From NCBI GenBank assembly GCA_044348925.1, contig JBIKRY010000192.1:1-9173 (forward strand): DNA of 9,173 nt. The letters are read 5' to 3'. Below the pieces are notes generated by a model, which saw only the letters and a program-made list of their open reading frames with translations, ran no database searches and was not told the origin of the DNA. The DNA comes from JAAFKA01 sp044348925. Lineage in GTDB: Bacteria > Bacteroidota > Bacteroidia > Cytophagales > Thermoflexibacteraceae. Each line of letters starts with the position of its first letter. The stretch's first letter is position 1. A program made the translations under genes and the position numbers. Positions 4,754-9,173 of this stretch are shown piece after piece.

Positions 4754-5884
4754 TTAACGTAAATAATGATAAGTATAACGGTATTTTTTGCTCAATTTAT
4801 TATCCGTTTTAAATATTTTTTCTACCAACAAATTACTTGTATCATATATATATGTAATATGTAAAAAAGAATCTTGCTCTTTGTATGCATATTCTACCAA
4901 TAAATCACGGTTATTATAGTGGTAATTTGCGTGGGAAATTACTTTCCCATTTTGTTTCCAAACTATAGATTTTGGTTGTTTTTTGCTGGTGTATGTAAAT
5001 TCTTGCAGAGTTGGATTTTCACGGTCTATCCAATTTTCGGTTTTACTAAGATTATCATTTTTATCATACTCATTCAATTCTATCAAATGAAATACGCCTT
5101 TTTCGTCATTTTCAGAAATCGTAATTTTTTTGATATGTAAATTGCTAAAGTATTCATAATGAATGAGTTGTATAATAGAATCTGTATCTTGATAGGTAAT
5201 GTGGTAATAATTTTTTCTTGTTCCATTGCTATTATATTCAAATTTTTCTTGTTGAATAAGCAATTTATCTTGATACACTCTTTCGATAATAATGCTGTCT
5301 TTTTCGTTATGTGTATAAAGTTTTTCAAATTCCATACCTCGGTGCATTCCTATTTCACTCACCAAAATACCTCTGTTGTTATAAGTATATTGATGTGATT
5401 CTGTTAAAACATTATCTTGGTATGTTTTTTTGCTTTGCAATTTTTTATCTTTATTATATTCTATTACCTTAATTTGTTTCATACCTTGGTCATATTGTAT
5501 GCTGTCATATTCCGTCAAATTTTCATATCGTACTCCCCTAAATTCCACTTCTCCAATTCCATACTCACTACGCGAATAGGCAGTAATTCTACCAAAATTG
5601 TCATACGTATAGTAGTCGCCACGATTGTGCATCTTTTCGGGACAATAGTTTTCGGTACTTGCTATCAGTCGTCCTTTGGTATCATATTCTTTTTCGAGAT
5701 AGATACAACTATCTTGGTTATTGAGCAGGTTATTTTCTTTATCCCACGCAGCTTGCTGCTCCCAAATTTGAATTTTGGTAATTCGGCGACTTTGAATTTC
5801 TTTGGCAGTATATTCTATTTCGTCTTGTGCAAAAGCAACAAAGACAAAAAATGATAAAAATAGGCTATAAAATATTTTTTGCAT
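4754..5884 (-). CDS. Secreted YD/RHS-like repeat protein, 376 aa
   Basis: This is an exported protein with a Sec signal peptide (MQKIFYSLFLSFFVFVAFA, probably cut before QDEIEY). From about residue 67 to the C-terminus it consists of irregular repeats with the core Y-D/N-x-x-G/D-x-L/I, for example YDTKGRLIAS (67-76), YDNFGRITAY (from 94), YNNRGILVSE, YNSNGTRKNY, YNNRDLLVEY and YDTSNLLVEK. This resembles the YD repeats of RHS and teneurin proteins, which form beta-strand cocoons, and the repeat proteins common in Bacteroidota. There is no RHS core box, no C-terminal toxin domain and no Por-type sorting domain, so it is not a full RHS toxin. It is monocistronic and converges on the EnvC-like gene. 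Function is unknown; periplasmic or outer-membrane location is inferred. A minus-strand TATATTTG box (6040-6033) is a possible but distant promoter. Confidence 0.85.
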   Translation of the reverse strand: MQKIFYSLFLSFFVFVAFAQDEIEYTAKEIQSRRITKIQIWEQQAAWDKENNLLNNQDSCIYLEKEYDTKGRLIASTENYCPEKMHNRGDYYTYDNFGRITAYSRSEYGIGEVEFRGVRYENLTEYDSIQYDQGMKQIKVIEYNKDKKLQSKKTYQDNVLTESHQYTYNNRGILVSEIGMHRGMEFEKLYTHNEKDSIIIERVYQDKLLIQQEKFEYNSNGTRKNYYHITYQDTDSIIQLIHYEYFSNLHIKKITISENDEKGVFHLIELNEYDKNDNLSKTENWIDRENPTLQEFTYTSKKQPKSIVWKQNGKVISHANYHYNNRDLLVEYAYKEQDSFLHITYIYDTSNLLVEKIFKTDNKLSKKYRYTYHYLR

Positions 5885-6237
5885 AGCAGTAAAATAACTT
5901 TTGAATATTTTTATAACTCTTGGCTCATCAAAAACCTAAAAATTACACTAATTGCATAAATAATTACTCATTAAATACTTGATAAACAAGTAATTAATTG
6001 CAATAAACTATCTATTTAGATGTAGCTTGTAACAAATATATGTAAATGTAGTAATTTACTTTATATTTAAAAACAAAAATAATTAAATAATTGCAAAATA
6101 TTTTAATTATTAAATAACTTAACCAATAAATGTAAGTTACTTAATTTAAGTTGCTACATCACTTAGATTATTCTACAGAATATTTTGCAAAAATAAAATT
6201 TTTCTATTTACTTTGAAAAACAAAGTTCTTTTATTCT
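5885..6237. other. Divergent intergenic region with repeated TAATTGCA words and palindromes
   Basis: The region is 353 bases of A+T-rich DNA between divergently transcribed genes. TAATTGCA occurs three times in the same orientation (5949-5956, 5995-6002, 6088-6095), 46 and 93 bases apart. Other symmetric sequences are ACTTAA-T-TTAAGT (6139-6151), GATGTAGC/GCTACATC (6019-6026 with 6153-6160) and AATAATTAAA/TTTAATTATT (6078-6087 with 6102-6111). These could be operators for the winged-helix regulator encoded downstream. No open reading frame is credible here. Confidence 0.45.
6183..6215 (+). promoter_or_regulatory. Candidate promoter of the membrane protein/regulator operon
   Basis: TTTTG (6183-6187) is followed after 20 bases by TTACTTTG (6208-6215), one base off the TAnnTTTG consensus. 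Spacing and position (23 bases before the ATG) fit a Bacteroidota housekeeping promoter. Confidence 0.5.
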
Positions 6238-6861
6238 ATGAATTTACAAGAAACACATTTAGAAACTTTACACGAAATACGAGATTTAATGAATAAATCT
6301 TCAAGATTTATTTCTTTGAGTGGTTTGGCAGGCGTATCCGCAGGAATTTTTGCTTTGCTTGGTGCTGCGATTGCCTTTTGGTATTTGGGCTTGAGTTTTT
6401 ATGAACCAAACAATTATGAGGCAATTCGCAATGAAAAAGAATTTTTGTTATTTTTCTTTGCAGATGCTACAGGAGTTTTGTTGGCTTCGATAGTGGCAAG
6501 TATTTATTTTACTACTCGCAAAGCCAAACGCAAAGGTTTGCCTATTTGGGATACAACCGCCAAACGTATGCTAATCAACTTATTTTTGCCATTGATAGCA
6601 GGCGGATTGTTTTGTATAACATTAGTTTTGCATAATGTTTTACCATTGGTTGCACCAGCAACACTTATTTTTTATGGTTTAGGTTTGCTCAATGCCTCCA
6701 AATATACTTTAAATGACCTTAGATATTTGGCTATTTGTGAAATAATTTTAGGTATATTAGCAGCTTTTTGGAGTGGTTATGGTTTATTGTTTTGGGCTAT
6801 TGGCTTTGGAATTTTGCACATACTCTATGGTTGGTTGATGTATCATAAATACGAAAATTAA
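6238..6861 (+). CDS. Multi-pass inner-membrane protein, 207 aa
   Basis: This hypothetical integral membrane protein has a short amphipathic N-terminus (about 1-24, with HLETLHEIRDLM) followed by hydrophobic segments near 27-50, 69-92, 109-130, 132-150, 160-178 and 180-200, suggesting five or six transmembrane helices. A positively charged loop (TTRKAKRKGLPIWD, around 92-105) follows the second helix and probably faces the cytosol. No enzymatic or transporter motif is recognised. The next gene, a winged-helix regulator, begins one base after the stop, so the two are translationally close and surely one operon. This kind of pair, a small membrane protein plus a winged-helix protein, recurs in Bacteroidota genomes in my recollection, but the function has not been settled as far as I know. 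A stress- or envelope-sensing role is only a guess. Confidence 0.87.
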   Translation: MNLQETHLETLHEIRDLMNKSSRFISLSGLAGVSAGIFALLGAAIAFWYLGLSFYEPNNYEAIRNEKEFLLFFFADATGVLLASIVASIYFTTRKAKRKGLPIWDTTAKRMLINLFLPLIAGGLFCITLVLHNVLPLVAPATLIFYGLGLLNASKYTLNDLRYLAICEIILGILAAFWSGYGLLFWAIGFGILHILYGWLMYHKYEN

Positions 6862-6862
6862 C

Positions 6863-7159
6863 GTGAAAGATATTTTAGAACAACTCAATAAGTCATTTGA
6901 AAGCAAAGCACGATTAGGCATTATGTCGGTGCTGATGGTAAACGATGCTGTAGATTTTACGGCACTCAAAGAATTATTGCAATTAACAGACGGAAATATG
7001 GCAAGTCATCTACGAGCATTAGAGGAGTTGGAGTATATTGTTGTGCAAAAACAGTTTGTAGGCAGAAAACCAAATACTACGTATCAAGCCACCGAAAATG
7101 GAAAAAAAGCATTTCAAGACCATCTCAACGCATTAGAAAAATTGATTAGAGGAGGTTAA
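6863..7159 (+). CDS. Winged-helix transcriptional regulator (HTH_34-like), 98 aa
   Basis: This is a compact DNA-binding protein consisting of one winged helix-turn-helix domain of the MarR/ArsR-related kind. The first helix lies near 12-26 (SKARLGIMSVLM), helix 2 near 31-40, the recognition helix near 44-57 (GNMASHLRALEELE) and the beta wing near 58-77 (YIVVQKQFVGRKP, TTYQAT), followed by a C-terminal helix that probably dimerises. The pattern with L-x-L-T-D-G-N before the recognition helix and F-x-G-R-K-P-x-T in the wing fits the HTH_34 family. No metal-binding cysteines are present, so it is not a classical ArsR metal sensor. The start is a GTG one base after the upstream stop; the next in-frame ATG (residue 21) would remove the first helix. 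It probably regulates its own operon. Confidence 0.9.
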   Translation: MKDILEQLNKSFESKARLGIMSVLMVNDAVDFTALKELLQLTDGNMASHLRALEELEYIVVQKQFVGRKPNTTYQATENGKKAFQDHLNALEKLIRGG

Positions 7160-7231
7160 AACATTAAAATTTGTAGAATAGATTTCTCTGTGCTTTAAAA
7201 ATAATTTAGACAAGCATAATATTATACTATA

Positions 7232-7261
7232 TTTGATAGTACACAAATTTCATTACATTTG
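7232..7261 (+). promoter_or_regulatory. Promoter of purN
   Basis: TTTG (7232-7235) and TACATTTG (7254-7261), spaced by 18 bases, match both elements of the Bacteroidota promoter (TTTG and TAnnTTTG) exactly. A start near 7267 gives a leader of about 14 bases. The upstream TTTG is itself part of a second -7-like word, TATATTTG (7228-7235). This is the best promoter in the window. No purine riboswitch or PurR-type box is seen. Confidence 0.65.
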
Positions 7262-7280
7262 CAAAACTAAAATTACTTGT

Positions 7281-7856
7281 ATGAAAATCGCAATTTTTGC
7301 TTCTGGCACAGGTTCTAATGCCTTAAAAATTATAGATTATTTGACTAAAGAATATCAACATAAACAAGAAATTTCTTTTTTAATTCTTTCTAATAAAAGT
7401 AACGCAGCTATTTTAGAAAAAGCTACAGCATTAGGTATAGAAACCTTTGTATTTAATCGGCAGGAGTTTTATGAACAAAACACTGTTTTGGATTTTTTGC
7501 AAACACAGAAAGTTGATTTTATTGTTTTGGCAGGTTTTTTATGGCTAATTCCAAACTATTTGCTAAACAATTACCCTAAAAGAATTATCAATATACACCC
7601 CGCTTTATTGCCAAAATTTGGGGGAAAAGGTATGTTTGGTATGCAGGTACATCAAGCCGTAAAGCAAGCACAAGAAACAGAAACAGGCATTACCATTCAC
7701 TATGTAAATACAAAATATGACGAAGGAGAAATAATTTTACAAAAAAAATGTGCAATTAATCCTGAAGACAGTGCCGAAACTATAGCAAAAAATGTATTGG
7801 CATTAGAACACGAATGGCTACCAAAAATAGTTGCAAGCCTATTAGAAAAACTGTAA
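7281..7856 (+). CDS. purN: Phosphoribosylglycinamide formyltransferase (GAR transformylase)
   Basis: This cytosolic enzyme of de novo purine synthesis transfers a formyl group from 10-formyltetrahydrofolate to glycinamide ribonucleotide. From the ATG at 7281 it has 191 residues, a normal length. The N-terminal phosphate-binding loop FASGTGSN (6-13) is present, and the catalytic triad equivalent to E. coli Asn106, His108 and Asp144 is Asn104 and His106 in INIHPALLPKF (103-113) and Asp147 in KYDEGEII. The ETGITIHYV segment (134-142) is also diagnostic. A TTG at 7233 would add 16 residues, but it overlaps the promoter and precedes the family's usual start MKIAIFASGTGSN. It is monocistronic, without other pur genes nearby, which is common in this phylum. 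Confidence 0.95.
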   Translation: MKIAIFASGTGSNALKIIDYLTKEYQHKQEISFLILSNKSNAAILEKATALGIETFVFNRQEFYEQNTVLDFLQTQKVDFIVLAGFLWLIPNYLLNNYPKRIINIHPALLPKFGGKGMFGMQVHQAVKQAQETETGITIHYVNTKYDEGEIILQKKCAINPEDSAETIAKNVLALEHEWLPKIVASLLEKL

Positions 7857-7934
7857 TATTGTGGTGCAATAGCTAATGAAGTGTATATCCAAGTGATGAA
7901 GTATGGCAAAGTAAAATTTAGGCAAACAAAAATA

Positions 7935-7965
7935 TTGGTATTTTACTAAATATTCACGTACTTTG
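7935..7965 (+). promoter_or_regulatory. Candidate promoter of the ABC exporter gene
   Basis: TTG (7935-7937) is followed after 20 bases by GTACTTTG (7958-7965), which keeps the TTTG of the -7 box but not the TA. It ends 5 bases before the ATG at 7971, so the mRNA would be nearly leaderless. TACTTTGC (7959-7966) is also the exact complement of GCAAAGTA (7906-7913), which may be chance or an operator. Confidence 0.35.
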
Positions 7966-7970
7966 CTTGT

Positions 7971-9173
7971 ATGAAAACGTATATTCGCATCTTATCGTAT
8001 GCACCATCTTGGATTTTTGTTCCACAACATTGCTTGTTTGCCATTATTGCGATTGTTTTTGGTACTGTAAATTTTACAATGCTAATTCCATTATTAGACG
8101 TATTATTTCAAAAAATCCCACAACAAGTTCAAAATTTACAAGTTCCTACCTTTACATTTGGGCTTAGTTATTTTAAAGATTTGTTTAATTATTATATGAC
8201 CTTTGCCATTCAAGAATACGGGCAATTAGGGGCATTGCAATATGTATGTGTGATAATGATTTGTATGACCGTAGTATCTAATTTATTTAGATATTTATCT
8301 ATGATGACCATTAATAATGCACGTATTGCCATTATTCAAAATCTTCGCAATCAATTATTTAGGCATTTGGGCAAGATGCACATTGGTTTTTATTCCAATG
8401 AACGAAAAGGAGATATTATGGCTCGTCTAACTACAGACGTGCAAGAAGTAGAAATGTCTGTAGTTAATTCTTTAAAATCGGTGTTTATTGAGCCTGCAAA
8501 AGTAATTATTTACTTCGTAATTTTGCTTTATACTTCGCTAAAACTTACAATTTTTGTATTGTTATTTTTGCCTTTTTCGGGCTTAATTATTAGCAAAATA
8601 CTCAAAAAATTGCGACAAAGTGGCAAAGATAGCCAAGAATTATTAGGGCAATTACTAAGCATTATCGATGAAACTTTGTTTGGAATGAAAGTAATTAAGG
8701 CTTTTAATGCCGACAAATATATAGATGACAAGTTTACCACCAAAAACGAAGCCTACAGCAAAACTATTCGTTCTGTGTCCAAACGCATAGATTCTGCAAG
8801 CCCTGTGTCTGAAATTCTTAGTGTTTTTGTCATTGCAGGTCTATTATTGTATGGTGGTTCGATGATTGTTGGCGAAAACCCAGAATTACAAGCTCCGCAA
8901 TTTATTACCTATATCGTAATTTTTTCGCAAATTTTATCACCTATCAAGGCTTTATCGTCTTTGTTTAGTGGTATTCAACGAGGCTTGGCGGCGGCTGACC
9001 GAGTAACATCTATTTTGGATACACCCTCGTTGATAACAGATGCTAAAGATGCCAAAATTTTGGAAAAATTTAGCAATAGTGTTGTTTTTCAACAAGTAAG
9101 TTTTGCTTATACAACGGATAGAACTGTCCTAAAAAATATTTCTTTTACCATTCCAAAAGGCAAAACAGTGGCT
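7971..9173 (+). CDS. MsbA-like ABC exporter, transmembrane and start of ATPase domain (partial)
   Basis: This is a half-transporter of the type that flips lipids or exports drugs or peptides, working as a homo- or heterodimer in the inner membrane. The frame is open for 401 codons to the window edge. A six-helix ABC exporter membrane domain is visible: helix 1 about 14-45, helix 2 about 88-110, helices 3-4 about 170-212, helices 5-6 about 280-335. The FYSNERKGDIMARLTTDVQE block after helix 2 is characteristic of the MsbA/LmrA-type fold. The nucleotide-binding domain begins near 370 with the A-loop tyrosine in SFAY (Tyr380), and the window ends at PKGKTVA, just before Walker A. About 200 C-terminal residues are missing. 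The ATG at 7971 fits: the frame has a stop at 7947. The start context CTTGTATGAAAA is identical to that of purN. Lipid A flippase is plausible, not proven. Confidence 0.93.
   Translation, partial: MKTYIRILSYAPSWIFVPQHCLFAIIAIVFGTVNFTMLIPLLDVLFQKIPQQVQNLQVPTFTFGLSYFKDLFNYYMTFAIQEYGQLGALQYVCVIMICMTVVSNLFRYLSMMTINNARIAIIQNLRNQLFRHLGKMHIGFYSNERKGDIMARLTTDVQEVEMSVVNSLKSVFIEPAKVIIYFVILLYTSLKLTIFVLLFLPFSGLIISKILKKLRQSGKDSQELLGQLLSIIDETLFGMKVIKAFNADKYIDDKFTTKNEAYSKTIRSVSKRIDSASPVSEILSVFVIAGLLLYGGSMIVGENPELQAPQFITYIVIFSQILSPIKALSSLFSGIQRGLAAADRVTSILDTPSLITDAKDAKILEKFSNSVVFQQVSFAYTTDRTVLKNISFTIPKGKTVA

Noticed and set aside
4919..5854. Three plus-strand frames opposite the YD-repeat gene
   Set aside because: They are hydrophobic shadow frames of a minus-strand gene that has a signal peptide and a clear repeat pattern.
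7233..7280. N-terminal extension of purN from a TTG codon
   Set aside because: It would overlap the two-element promoter at 7232-7261, and family members begin at the MKIAIFASGTGSN strand.
7967..8167. 66-codon plus-strand frame rich in Cys and Tyr
   Set aside because: It overlaps the start of the ABC exporter in another frame. The exporter frame, open to the window edge with clear family motifs, is the real gene.

Overview
This is a strongly A+T-rich window (by eye around 70 % A+T) from a member of the Bacteroidota, possibly a Cytophagales-like lineage, although the genus cannot be read from the sequence. The evidence is: start codons without Shine-Dalgarno sequences; several genes preceded by the Bacteroidota-type TAnnTTTG -7 box, some with a TTG/TTTG -33 element 17-23 bases upstream; a Bacteroidota-style EnvC homologue with a catalytically degenerate LytM domain; and short lipoprotein and signal-peptide proteins typical of the phylum.

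Layout. Positions 1-300 are extremely A+T-rich non-coding DNA with inverted repeats, then a small solitary XRE-type regulator (301-576). A 485-base gene-free stretch (577-1061) follows; it is the most structured part of the window, holding a perfect 16-bp terminator hairpin, a 19-pair imperfect hairpin and a 15-bp inverted repeat that brackets both. Next come an IscA/SufA-type Fe-S carrier (1062-1388), a 335-base intergenic stretch ending in a leader hairpin, the ribosome-assembly GTPase EngB/YsxC (1724-2320), an adrenodoxin-type [2Fe-2S] ferredoxin (2386-2715), an unrecognised small lipoprotein (2784-3326) and, 10 bases after it, an EnvC-like murein hydrolase activator (3337-4659). A secreted YD-repeat-like protein lies convergently on the minus strand (4754-5884). 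After a 353-base divergent intergenic region there is a two-gene unit of a multi-pass membrane protein and a winged-helix regulator (6238-7159), then purN (7281-7856) behind a good promoter, and the 5' two-thirds of an MsbA-like ABC exporter (7971 to the window end), cut just before its Walker A motif.

The coding content is mostly housekeeping: Fe-S delivery and Fe-S electron transfer, 50S ribosome assembly, cell-wall remodelling at division, purine synthesis, and lipid or drug export. The lipoprotein-envC pair and the membrane protein-regulator pair are the two clear functional couples. No mobile-element gene, CRISPR array, tRNA or rRNA is visible. No obviously new multi-gene system is present. 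The best candidates for something undescribed are the structured non-coding locus at 577-960, the lipoprotein coupled to envC, and the membrane protein/winged-helix pair.
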